Below, piece after piece: positions 8,187 to 16,600 of a stretch of DNA of 64,000 nucleotides. Source of the DNA: Sphingomonas flavalba (GTDB lineage: Bacteria; Pseudomonadota; Alphaproteobacteria; Sphingomonadales; Sphingomonadaceae); NCBI RefSeq assembly GCF_004796535.1, contig NZ_SPHY01000011.1:32206-96205 (forward strand), written 5' to 3'. Under the pieces are notes generated by a model that was not told where the DNA came from, did not search any database, and saw nothing but the letters and a program-made list of their open reading frames with translations. Within the stretch, counting starts at the first letter, position 1; every line of letters begins with the position of its first letter. The position numbers and the translations under genes are program-made.

Positions 8187-9803
8187 TCAGCCGCACGTGC
8201 CGGCGGGCGGCGTCTTCGCCAGGCCGCGCCCGGCCAGTTCGCCGGTCGGCCGGGCATTCTCGAAGGCGACCTTGCCGTTCACCAGCACCGTCCGTACCCC
8301 GACGGCCGGCAGGGCCGGCTCGACATAGGTCGAACGGGGCGCGTAGCTTTTCGGGTCGAACACGACGATGTCGGCGTAATAATCGGGGCGTAGCTGGCCG
8401 CGATCGGCGAGACCGAAGGTCTGGGCGGGCAGCATCGATGAACGATGCACGAACTGGGCAAGGCTCAGCCGCTTCTCCTTCACCACATAGGTGTCGTAGA
8501 CCGTCGCGAAGGCGCCGAAGCGCCGGGGGTGCGCCGACGACGCGTCGGACCCGGTCATCACCCAGGGCTGGACCAGATAGGCGCGCAGATCGTCCTCGCC
8601 GATCGCGAAGATCGCCATGCCGGTGTCGCCCTCCTTGAAGATCCGCACCGCCGCCTCGATCGGGTCGACGGACCAGAGCGCGGCGAGGTCGGCGAGGGTC
8701 TTGCCGACCCAGGGCGAATCCTGCCGGGTGACGAGCAGGTTCTTTGCTCCGCCCCGCGCCGCCAGGAAATCGGCCATTTCAGTGCGAAGCCGGGCGGCGG
8801 TCTGCGGGTTGTCGAAACGGCGCAGTGTTTCCTCCCGCCCGCCGGCCTGCGCCCAGCGCGGAATCAGAATGCTGGTGATGCTGCCGCCGGAGGCGAGATA
8901 GGGATACTGGTCGGCGGTGATCTTGATCCCGTCGGCCCGCGCCTTCTCGACCAGCGCGATCACCTCGCTGCTCAGCCCCCAGGACCGCACGCCGGAATTC
9001 TTGATATGGGCGAAATGGCCGGGCAGCCCGGCCTCGCGCGCGATGCGGATCAGTTCCTCGACCGACGCGACGATGCCGATCGAATCCGCCCCGCCATTCC
9101 CTTCGTCGCGCTGGTGGCTGTCGTAGATCCCGCCCCGCGCCGCCGCCTCGCGGGCAAGCGCGATGACCTCCTCGGTCTTGGCGTAGCTTTGCGGGGCGTA
9201 GAACAGCCCGGTCGAAAAGCCGATCGCACCGCCGCACATCCCCTTCGCGACCAGCGCCTTCATCTTCTCCAGTTCCGCTGCATCCGGCGCCCGGCTGTCC
9301 ATTCCCAGCACAGCCTTGCGGATCGGCTGGAAGCCGACATAGGCGGCAAAGTTGATCCCGACGCCCTTTTCCTTCGCGCGAACGAACAGCCCGGCCGTAT
9401 CCGGGTCGCCGTGCCCGTCGACACCGATAACATTCGTGGTAACGCCCTGCGCTAGGTTGCTGAGCGACGTGCGCCGGGCCGGATCGTCGGCGAACAGATC
9501 GTCGTCGGTATGGGTATGGCCGTCGATGAACCCCGGCGCGACGATCATGCCTGCGGCGTCGATCGTCCGCTTCGCCTTCTTACCCTTGCCATCGCCGACG
9601 AAGACGATGCGGTCACCGCGTATGCCGACATCGGCCTTGACGCCCTGCCCGAGGCCCCCGTCCAGAACCGTGCCGCCGGTAATCAGCACGTCCAGCGAAT
9701 CCGAGCCACAGCCCGCCGTCGTCAACAGCAATCCGCCAAGGCCGGCGACGGCGAGCGCGCGGCAGAACGGGCGTTCAGTACGGTTCGTTAGGATTTTTCC
9801 CAT
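8187..9803 (-). CDS. N-acyl-D-amino-acid deacylase-like amidohydrolase, putative lipoprotein (copy 3)
   Basis: A 538-residue member of the same family. Its signal ends LLLTTAGC, so Cys32 may be lipidated, although Thr at -3 is less usual than Leu in a lipobox. The metal-binding HTH is at residues 96-98 (IDGHTHTDDD); SHQRDEGN, HFAHIKNSG and TGSDASSAHPRR follow. The predicted job is release of D-amino acids from N-acyl-D-amino acids at the outer or inner membrane face. An AGGAGA-like ribosome site (CGGAGAC) lies before the ATG. It follows the TonB receptor gene on the same strand after a 104-base gap, which ties the enzyme to a receptor-imported substrate. Confidence 0.86.
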   Translation of the reverse strand: MGKILTNRTERPFCRALAVAGLGGLLLTTAGCGSDSLDVLITGGTVLDGGLGQGVKADVGIRGDRIVFVGDGKGKKAKRTIDAAGMIVAPGFIDGHTHTDDDLFADDPARRTSLSNLAQGVTTNVIGVDGHGDPDTAGLFVRAKEKGVGINFAAYVGFQPIRKAVLGMDSRAPDAAELEKMKALVAKGMCGGAIGFSTGLFYAPQSYAKTEEVIALAREAAARGGIYDSHQRDEGNGGADSIGIVASVEELIRIAREAGLPGHFAHIKNSGVRSWGLSSEVIALVEKARADGIKITADQYPYLASGGSITSILIPRWAQAGGREETLRRFDNPQTAARLRTEMADFLAARGGAKNLLVTRQDSPWVGKTLADLAALWSVDPIEAAVRIFKEGDTGMAIFAIGEDDLRAYLVQPWVMTGSDASSAHPRRFGAFATVYDTYVVKEKRLSLAQFVHRSSMLPAQTFGLADRGQLRPDYYADIVVFDPKSYAPRSTYVEPALPAVGVRTVLVNGKVAFENARPTGELAGRGLAKTPPAGTCG

Positions 9804-9907
9804 GGCGTGTCTCCGGCGTTGCGGGGCGCGGCGTGACCCAGCGGCAGCGCCCCCTTCTCTGTTACGGAATGCGATGTGCCCTCTCGGCGCATGGTCGGCA
9901 CCGGCGC

Positions 9908-12721
9908 CTAGATCTTGACGCGCAGACCAACGCGGAACGTACGCCCAAGCAGATCGTACAGCGCCTGGTTGGTCGCCGGAATGGACGGCGAGCTACCGTC
10001 AGGCCCGGAAGCGACGACAGCCGGGTCCTTGTTGAACAGGTTGCTGACGTTCAGGAATATCTGAGATTCCTCGCCAGCTACGCTGAACTGGTAGGTCAGG
10101 TTGGCGTCGACGTAAAAGGCGCCCTTGATCCGGTTGTTGTTGATCGTCCGGTTGTCAGGGGTCGAGGCCGGGCAGTTCGCCGTGCACTCGACATAGGCGT
10201 TGCTGTAGACGCCGGAACTGATTCCCCGTCCGGTCAGGGTGAACGACACCGGATCGTTCGAATAGGTGGCCGACATCCGGTACAGCCAGTTCGGCGGCGA
10301 GCTTCCGGTGTTCTGGCCCGCCTCTTCTATCGGCACGCCCAGGCCGGTGTCGGTATAGTCCTTCAGATAATGGGTCGCCATCGCCCGGAACAGGAAGTCC
10401 CCGCCAAGCTTCGACGAGATTCTGTCGAGCGGCGTTCGATAGGACATCTCGAAATCGATGCCCTGCGCCTTCTGGGTGGCGAAGTTGAACGGGCTTTCGA
10501 AGATCTGGAGATTGGTGCCGTAGGCATTCGGGCCGCGCACGACGGCGGCGCAATAAGCGGTAATGCCTTGATGGCAGCGGTCGATGGCGACCTGCGCGGT
10601 GACCGATCCGATACCGCCCTTCAACCGGATGTCGTAATAGTCCACCGACAATCCGACGCCGGGCAGGAAGGTGGGTTCCAGCACGACACCGACGCCCCAC
10701 TGGTCGGCCTTTTCCGGGGCAAGGCTGCGGTTGCCGGTCGTCGTACCGGCGAAGGGCGTGGAGACGTTGTTGTTGAACGGATCCTGCACCGCGTTCACCC
10801 GCGTGCTGCCCCCCTGGAACAGCTCGGCCAGATTCGGCGCGCGGATGTCGCGAGACCGTGTCACGCGGAACCGGATGTCCGGGATGACCTGATAGGTCAG
10901 CCCCGCCTTCCAGGTGGTGACATAGCCCGACGTGCTGTAATCGGTGCCGCGGATCGCGCCGTTGAACTCGAAGCCTTTGAAGATCGGGACGAGCGCCTCG
11001 AGATAGGCCTCGGTGACGTTGTACTTGCCGAAGCTGGGAAGGAAGTTGCCGACCGCCCAGCCGGTCTGGAACGCGGTGTCGACATGGCCGCTGATCTGCT
11101 CGCGGCGGTGCTCGGCGCCGATCGCCAGCGCGACCGTGCCCGCCGGCAGCTGGAAGGCGTCGAACGACAGGTTGATCGCCGCGACGTCCTGCGTGAACTT
11201 CTGGTTCCGGAACGGATGGCCGATCACATAGTCTATCGCCGCCTGGCTCGCGACGCCGATGCCCATGCGGTTGAGCGGCACGCAACCGTTGGTCGGATTG
11301 GCGACGCTGGACCGGCAGACGATCTCGCCGGTCACCGGGTGGAATATCGCGTCCTGCGCCAACGCCAGCCGGCCGTTGTTGGTCACGTCGCGCGCCATCT
11401 CCATCGTGCGGGTGACGCCGTGCTGGTAATAGGCGTCCCAGCGCAGGCTGGTGCCGAATGCGTCGAACTGGCCGTTGGCGCCTATGACATAACGTTCCGT
11501 TTCGCGTTCGGTGTCGACCTTCCTGGTGGGCAGATCGACGTTGGTCGTGCCCATCATGAATTCAGTGATGCCAAGGGCGTCCAGCTGCTGCTTGACCGAA
11601 GCCGGGATAAACGCGTTGTCCGAATAGATCCTGACGTTGCCCAGACTCTGCAAAACGCTGGTGATGCCCACCGATTGCATGCGGTTGAACGATGCCTGCG
11701 CGAAGAACTCGACATTATCGGCCACTTCGTAGCTGAGCCGTCCGAAAATCCCCTTGCGGTCCTCGCTGGGCTCAAGCGCCTGGTAACTGTTGATCTGGAC
11801 CGATTCCCAGTCGCCGCCGATCATCCAGCGATCGCGCACTACGCCGTAAGCGAATTGGCCGGGCGTGCCGCCGACGCCGAAATAGGTCCCGCGCAGCGCC
11901 GTATCGGTGATGATGCCGCCGGGCGTGCCGTTGCTGAGGCCCGCCTGATTGACGATCAGCCGCTCCGGCTCGCCATTGCCCGGCGCGTAGGCCGGGTTGG
12001 TGATCTGGTACCAGCCCTTGCGGTTCCAGGCCCGCGGCACGCTCAATATACCGTCTTTCTTGGCATATTCGCCGCTCAGCAGAATATGGCCGCGCCCGCC
12101 GGCGAAGCGCGCGCCACCGGTCAGCGCGACGTTGAAGTTGCCACCGTCGCCATAGGTGGTCTCGCCGCCCTGGACCGTCGCCTTGAAACCGGTGAATTCC
12201 TTGTCGAGGATGAAGTTCACCACGCCCGAGACCGCGTCGGAGCCGTAGGCGGCCGAGGCGCCGCCGGTGACAATCTCGACGCCCTTCACCAGCGCCTGGG
12301 GAAAGTTGTTGACGTCGACGACGCCGGACGCCGTCGCCGCCACCGAACGCTGGCCGTCCAGCAGAACCAGCGTCCGCTCGCTGCCCAGCGAGCGCAGGTT
12401 GAGCGCGTTGATGCCGGCCGCCCCCGAGCTGATGCTCAGATTCGACGTGGCCGGGGTCGAACTGCCGACCAGCGCCGGTATGTCGTTCACGAAATCGGCA
12501 AGATTCGCCGAAGCCCCGCGGTCGATCTCCTCGCTGCCAACGACGGTCAGCGGGGTCGGCGCATCATACCCGTTGCGGGCGATGCGGGACCCGGTGACGA
12601 CGATCAGCCCTTCCTCCTCGGCACCCGCCTGCCCGCTTCCTGGCCCCTGGGCAAATGCTGCACCGTGAAAAAGCGCGATCATCAACGCCCCGCGAGAAAT
12701 GCAGGCGGCGAACTTCGTCAT
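9908..12721 (-). CDS. TonB-dependent outer-membrane receptor (1)
   Basis: A 937-residue receptor with a Sec signal (residues 1-24, ending AFA), an EEEGLIVVTGSRIAR start to the plug, the plug signature TGGASAAYGSDAVSGVVNF, and a beta-barrel ending in the strand LLGRTFRVGLRVKI. Such receptors pull ligands across the outer membrane with energy from TonB-ExbBD. A strong ribosome site (GGAGGGG) seven bases before the ATG decides the start; the frame stays open upstream through the intergenic region but without support. It heads the D-amino-acid unit on the minus strand, so the ligand is probably an N-acyl-D-amino acid, a D-residue-containing peptide or a cell-wall fragment. Ligand identity is an inference. 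Confidence 0.92.
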   Translation of the reverse strand: MTKFAACISRGALMIALFHGAAFAQGPGSGQAGAEEEGLIVVTGSRIARNGYDAPTPLTVVGSEEIDRGASANLADFVNDIPALVGSSTPATSNLSISSGAAGINALNLRSLGSERTLVLLDGQRSVAATASGVVDVNNFPQALVKGVEIVTGGASAAYGSDAVSGVVNFILDKEFTGFKATVQGGETTYGDGGNFNVALTGGARFAGGRGHILLSGEYAKKDGILSVPRAWNRKGWYQITNPAYAPGNGEPERLIVNQAGLSNGTPGGIITDTALRGTYFGVGGTPGQFAYGVVRDRWMIGGDWESVQINSYQALEPSEDRKGIFGRLSYEVADNVEFFAQASFNRMQSVGITSVLQSLGNVRIYSDNAFIPASVKQQLDALGITEFMMGTTNVDLPTRKVDTERETERYVIGANGQFDAFGTSLRWDAYYQHGVTRTMEMARDVTNNGRLALAQDAIFHPVTGEIVCRSSVANPTNGCVPLNRMGIGVASQAAIDYVIGHPFRNQKFTQDVAAINLSFDAFQLPAGTVALAIGAEHRREQISGHVDTAFQTGWAVGNFLPSFGKYNVTEAYLEALVPIFKGFEFNGAIRGTDYSTSGYVTTWKAGLTYQVIPDIRFRVTRSRDIRAPNLAELFQGGSTRVNAVQDPFNNNVSTPFAGTTTGNRSLAPEKADQWGVGVVLEPTFLPGVGLSVDYYDIRLKGGIGSVTAQVAIDRCHQGITAYCAAVVRGPNAYGTNLQIFESPFNFATQKAQGIDFEMSYRTPLDRISSKLGGDFLFRAMATHYLKDYTDTGLGVPIEEAGQNTGSSPPNWLYRMSATYSNDPVSFTLTGRGISSGVYSNAYVECTANCPASTPDNRTINNNRIKGAFYVDANLTYQFSVAGEESQIFLNVSNLFNKDPAVVASGPDGSSPSIPATNQALYDLLGRTFRVGLRVKI

Positions 12722-12833
12722 GGTTATTCCCCTCCGTATCCCATTTATTTTAATAACGTTCCGCCATGATACCGACCCGCCTGCCGCAATAGCTGGCGTC
12801 TTCTTTGGCACATCCCCCGGAACGACATATTTG

Positions 12834-12855
12834 CTTCGCCATTGGTAAGGCGAAG
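12834..12855. promoter_or_regulatory. Inverted repeat, possible operator
   Basis: Perfect 7-base arms CTTCGCC and GGCGAAG separated by 8 bases, lying 113 bases upstream of the receptor start. It could be an operator or a leader hairpin of the receptor transcript. No poly-T run follows in either direction, so it is not a convincing terminator. Confidence 0.35.
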
Positions 12856-12957
12856 ATGGGTTCTTCATGATGTTTTCGTGCTGGCGGAGTGTGGCGGCAT
12901 CGCCTGGCGAAAGGAAGCCCGCAGCCTATCGCAAAGATGATCCATCCCATACCCAAC

Positions 12958-12987
12958 GGCTATCCATTCCAGTGCGGACGGATAGCC
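12958..12987. promoter_or_regulatory. Inverted repeat GGCTATCC-N14-GGATAGCC, possible operator
   Basis: Perfect 8-base arms with a 14-base spacer near the middle of the divergent region. The arm GGCTATCC shares the core GCTAT with the dyad upstream of dgcN, so the same LysR protein might bind here, but the spacing differs. The repeat is seen directly; any role is inferred. Confidence 0.35.
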
Positions 12988-13188
12988 CGGCCGGCCCATC
13001 GGCCGGTGAAGCCATGCGAAACCGGCGACCCATTCCGATTCTGCATCAATGCATGAAGTCAAAGCATTGGAATGCCCCGGCGGAACACCGCAAAAGCGGC
13101 ATCGGCCGGCCGATATGCGGGGTCGCGCAACAGGCCGTATCTCCGACCATATTCCCGGCCTTCCTGAGCAAAATGATCGCGCGAGGAC

Positions 13189-14400
13189 ATGTCTTTGATG
13201 CCTGATAGTTCACCACGCCCGGCAGCAGGCTTCGCGTGGAACGATCCGTTCCTGCTCGACGCGCAGTTGACCGACGAGGAACGGATGATCCGCGACGCCG
13301 CGCGCGCCTATGCGCGGGATCGACTGCAACCCCGCATCACCGCCGCCTTTGCAGAGGAGCAGACCGACCCCGGGATTTTCCGCGAGATGGGCGCGCTCGG
13401 TCTGCTCGGCGTGACCGTCGACCCGGCTTATGGCGGCGTCGGTGCCGGCTACGTCGCCTATGGGCTGATCACCCGCGAGGTCGAACGGGTCGACTCCGGC
13501 TACCGTTCGATGATGTCGGTGCAGTCGTCGCTGGTGATGTATCCGATCGATGCCTACGGGTCGGAGGAACAGAAGCGCAAATACCTGCCCCGGCTGGCGA
13601 CCGGCGAATGCATCGGCTGCTTCGGCCTGACCGAGCCGGACGCAGGCTCCGACCCCGGCGGCATGAAGACCCGCGCGATCAAGGTTGACGGCGGTTACCG
13701 GCTGAACGGCGCAAAGACGTGGATTTCCAACGCGCCGATCGCCGACCTGTTCGTCGTCTGGGCCAAGTCGGACGCGCATGGCGGCCAGGTCCGCGGCTTC
13801 CTGCTCGAAAAGGGCATGAAGGGCCTGTCGGCGCCGAAGATCGGCGGCAAGCTGTCGCTGCGCGCCTCGATCACCGGAGAAGTCGTCCTTGACGATGTCG
13901 AGGTCGGCGAGGACAGCCTGCTGCCGGGGGTCGAGGGGTTGAAGGGCCCGTTCGGCTGCCTCAACCGCGCCCGCTACGGCATCAGTTGGGGCGCGATGGG
14001 CGCGGCGGAGGCGTGCTGGCACGCCGCGCGCCAGTACGGGCTGGATCGCAAGCAGTTCGGCCGCCCGCTCGCCCAGACCCAGCTTTTCCAGAAGAAGCTG
14101 GCCGACATGCAGACCGAAATCGCGCTCGGCCTTCAAGCCAGCCTGCGCGTCGGGCGGCTGTTCGACGAAGGCCGGATGGCGCCGGAGATGATTTCGGTCG
14201 TCAAGCGCAACAATTGCGGCAAGGCGCTCGACATTGCGCGGATGGCGCGTGACATGCACGGCGGCAACGGCATATCCGAGGAATATCAGGTGATGCGGCA
14301 CATGGTGAACCTGGAGACCGTCAACACCTATGAAGGCACGCACGACGTCCACGCGCTGATCCTCGGTCGCGCGCAGACCGGTCTGCAGGCCTTCTTCTGA
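13189..14400 (+). CDS. gcdH: Glutaryl-CoA dehydrogenase-type acyl-CoA dehydrogenase
   Basis: A 403-residue acyl-CoA dehydrogenase that oxidises and decarboxylates glutaryl-CoA to crotonyl-CoA in lysine, hydroxylysine and tryptophan breakdown. Diagnostic features are [14 protein letters not shown] (Arg106 corresponds to the Arg that binds the distal carboxylate), the FAD segment [14 protein letters not shown], and the C-terminal [16 protein letters not shown] with the catalytic base Glu382. The ribosome site GAGGAC is close to the first ATG; a second in-frame ATG three codons later is possible. The next gene, an E1 fusion, starts about 10 bases downstream. Together they suggest 2-oxoadipate to crotonyl-CoA conversion. 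Confidence in the enzyme is high; confidence in the pathway is moderate. Confidence 0.88.
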   Translation: MSLMPDSSPRPAAGFAWNDPFLLDAQLTDEERMIRDAARAYARDRLQPRITAAFAEEQTDPGIFREMGALGLLGVTVDPAYGGVGAGYVAYGLITREVERVDSGYRSMMSVQSSLVMYPIDAYGSEEQKRKYLPRLATGECIGCFGLTEPDAGSDPGGMKTRAIKVDGGYRLNGAKTWISNAPIADLFVVWAKSDAHGGQVRGFLLEKGMKGLSAPKIGGKLSLRASITGEVVLDDVEVGEDSLLPGVEGLKGPFGCLNRARYGISWGAMGAAEACWHAARQYGLDRKQFGRPLAQTQLFQKKLADMQTEIALGLQASLRVGRLFDEGRMAPEMISVVKRNNCGKALDIARMARDMHGGNGISEEYQVMRHMVNLETVNTYEGTHDVHALILGRAQTGLQAFF

Positions 14401-14410
14401 GGGGGCGGTG

Positions 14411-16600
14411 ATGGATCGGGTACAGATCGTCCACGACAATCTCCTGCGCCGGGTCGGTGATCGCGACCTGCCCGCGGGGCGGCCGCCGGCGGGGCCGTTA
14501 TCGCCCGAACAGGCAGTCTCGATCTTCCGCTCGGGCTGCCTGTCGCGCGCGCTCGACCGGGTCAGCCGGAGCATGCAGGCGCGCGGCCAGGGCTATTACA
14601 CCATCGGCTCGTCCGGCCATGAGGGGATGGCGGCGGTCGCCGCCGCGCTCCGCCCCACCGACATGGCGTTCCTCCACTATCGCGATGCCGCCTTCCAGAT
14701 CGAGCGGTCGACGCAGGTGCCCGGCCAGTCGATCGCCTGGGACATGCTGCTGTCCTTCGCTTGCAGCGCGGAGGACCCGATCTCCGGCGGCCGCCACAAG
14801 GTGCTCGGCTCGAAGGCGCTGAACATCCCGCCGCAGACCTCGACGATCGCCAGCCACCTGCCCAAGGCGGTCGGCGCCGCCTATTCGATCGGCCTCGCCC
14901 GCCGCGTGCCGCCGGAGCACAAGGCGCTGGCCGAAGACGCGATCGTCGTCTGCTCGTTCGGCGACGCGTCGGCCAACCACTCGACCGCGCAGGGCGCGTT
15001 CAACACCGCGCAGTGGACTGCTTTCCAGTCGGTGCCGCTGCCGCTGCTTTTCGTCTGCGAGGACAACGGCATCGGCATTTCCACCCGTACGCCCAGCGGC
15101 TGGATCGGCGCCAGTTTCTCCGCCCGGCCGGGCCTGCGCTATTTCGCCTGCGACGGCCTCGACCTCTACGATACGTTCCGGGTGGCGAGCGAGGCGGCCG
15201 CCTTCGTCCGCAACCGCCGCAAGCCGGCCTTCCTCCACGTCCGCACCGTCCGCCTCTACGGCCACGCCGGCGCCGACATGCCGACGACCTACATGGATCG
15301 CGAAACGCTGGAAGCGGAGGAAGCGAACGACCCGCTGCTCCACGGCGTCCGGCTGCTGTCCGAAGCCGGCGCGCTGGCGCCGGACGACGCGCTCGCCATC
15401 TACCGGGACACAGAAACCCGCGTCGAACGCATCGCGGCGGAGGTCGTCACCCGGCCCCGACTGAGCACGGCGGAGGAGGTGATGGCCCATCTGATCCCGC
15501 CGCCGCGCCCATGCCGGCGCGGCAACGGCCCGTCGGCCGAGGCGCGAACCCGGGCGTTCGGCGGAGACCTGAAACCGCTTGAATCCCCGCAGATCATGTC
15601 GCGCCTGATCAACTGGGCGCTGATCGACCTGATGCTCGATCACGACGAAATCGTGCTGATGGGCGAAGATGTCGGCCGCAAAGGCGGCGTCTACGGCGTG
15701 ACCCAGAAGCTGGAGGCGCGCTTCGGCCGCGCCCGGGTGATCGACACGCTGCTCGACGAACAGTCGATCCTCGGGCTCGGCATCGGCATGGCGCATAACG
15801 GCTTCCTGCCGATGCCGGAAATCCAGTTCCTCGCCTATCTCCACAATGCCGAGGACCAGTTGCGTGGGGAAGCGGCCACCCTGCCCTTCTTCTCCAGCGG
15901 CCAGTTCACCAACCCCATGGTGGTGCGGATCGCCGGCCTCGGTTATCAAAAGGGCTTTGGCGGCCATTTCCACAACGACAATTCGCTCGCCGTTCTGCGC
16001 GACATACCCGGGCTGATCCTTGCCTGTCCGTCCAACGGCACCGATGCGGCGATGATGCTGCGCGAGTGCGTGCGGCTGGCGCGCGAGGAACAGCGCCTTG
16101 TCGTGTTCCTCGAACCGATCGCGCTCTACCCGATGCGCGACCTGCACGAAGCGGGCGACGGCGGCTGGCTGCACCGCTACCCGGCGCCGTCGGAGCGCGT
16201 TGGGTTCGGCGACGTCGGCCGGCACGGCGACGGCGAGGACATCGCGCTGCTCACCTTCGGCAATGGCACCTATCTCGCCCGCCAGGCACAGAAGCGGCTG
16301 GGGGGCGAAGGCATCGCCGCCCGCGTCATCGACATTCGCTGGCTGTCGCCTTTGCCGGAAGACAATATCGTCGCGGCGCTCGACGGCTGCCGCCGCGTGC
16401 TGATCGTCGACGAAACCCGGCGCAGCGGCGGCGTGGCGGAGGCGCTGATGGCCCTGCTCACCGAACGCACCGAAATTCCGCACGCGCGGCTGACGGCGGA
16501 GGACAGCTTCATCGCCACCGGCCCGGCCTATGCCGCGACAATGCCGTCCGCCGACAGCATCGTCGCCGCCGCGCGCGCGCTGACGGGGGAAGACCGATGA
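14411..16600 (+). CDS. 2-Oxoacid dehydrogenase E1 component, fused alpha and beta subunits
   Basis: A 729-residue thiamin-diphosphate enzyme. The first half is E1-alpha-like: GSSGHEGM, HYRD and the cofactor motif GDAS...GAFN (a variant of GDG-N). The second half, from about residue 395, is E1-beta-like: MGEDVGRKGGVYG, PEIQF and GGHFHNDN. Branched-chain 2-oxoacid dehydrogenases usually encode these halves separately, though fused forms are known. No E2 or E3 gene is nearby, so it must use components encoded elsewhere or work alone. The start is the ATG after GGGGGC; a GTG one codon upstream is possible. It lies between gcdH and an acyltransferase gene, whose ATG overlaps its stop. The substrate may be 2-oxoadipate or a branched-chain 2-oxoacid. 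Confidence 0.84.
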   Translation: MDRVQIVHDNLLRRVGDRDLPAGRPPAGPLSPEQAVSIFRSGCLSRALDRVSRSMQARGQGYYTIGSSGHEGMAAVAAALRPTDMAFLHYRDAAFQIERSTQVPGQSIAWDMLLSFACSAEDPISGGRHKVLGSKALNIPPQTSTIASHLPKAVGAAYSIGLARRVPPEHKALAEDAIVVCSFGDASANHSTAQGAFNTAQWTAFQSVPLPLLFVCEDNGIGISTRTPSGWIGASFSARPGLRYFACDGLDLYDTFRVASEAAAFVRNRRKPAFLHVRTVRLYGHAGADMPTTYMDRETLEAEEANDPLLHGVRLLSEAGALAPDDALAIYRDTETRVERIAAEVVTRPRLSTAEEVMAHLIPPPRPCRRGNGPSAEARTRAFGGDLKPLESPQIMSRLINWALIDLMLDHDEIVLMGEDVGRKGGVYGVTQKLEARFGRARVIDTLLDEQSILGLGIGMAHNGFLPMPEIQFLAYLHNAEDQLRGEAATLPFFSSGQFTNPMVVRIAGLGYQKGFGGHFHNDNSLAVLRDIPGLILACPSNGTDAAMMLRECVRLAREEQRLVVFLEPIALYPMRDLHEAGDGGWLHRYPAPSERVGFGDVGRHGDGEDIALLTFGNGTYLARQAQKRLGGEGIAARVIDIRWLSPLPEDNIVAALDGCRRVLIVDETRRSGGVAEALMALLTERTEIPHARLTAEDSFIATGPAYAATMPSADSIVAAARALTGEDR

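Larger units (their letters stand above)
12722..13188. other. Divergent intergenic region with several dyads
   Basis: This 467-base gap separates the minus-strand receptor and the plus-strand glutaryl-CoA dehydrogenase gene, so it should hold both promoters. The part nearest the receptor is AT-rich. Several inverted repeats are visible: CTTCGCC/GGCGAAG at 12834-12855, GGCTATCC/GGATAGCC at 12958-12987, TGCAT/ATGCA at 13042-13053 and CATTCC/GGAATG at 13031-13074. Short open frames across the gap lack ribosome sites and family resemblance, and I do not call them genes. Confidence 0.6.

Noticed and set aside
9833..12769. A 978-codon open frame antisense to TonB receptor 1
   Set aside because: Composition is that of an antisense shadow (RRD, QR, DQ repeats), and the opposite strand encodes a complete receptor with signal peptide, plug and barrel.
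12867..13205. A 112-codon frame before gcdH
   Set aside because: No ribosome site, no recognisable family, and it overlaps the supported gcdH start; the region looks like a promoter gap with dyads.
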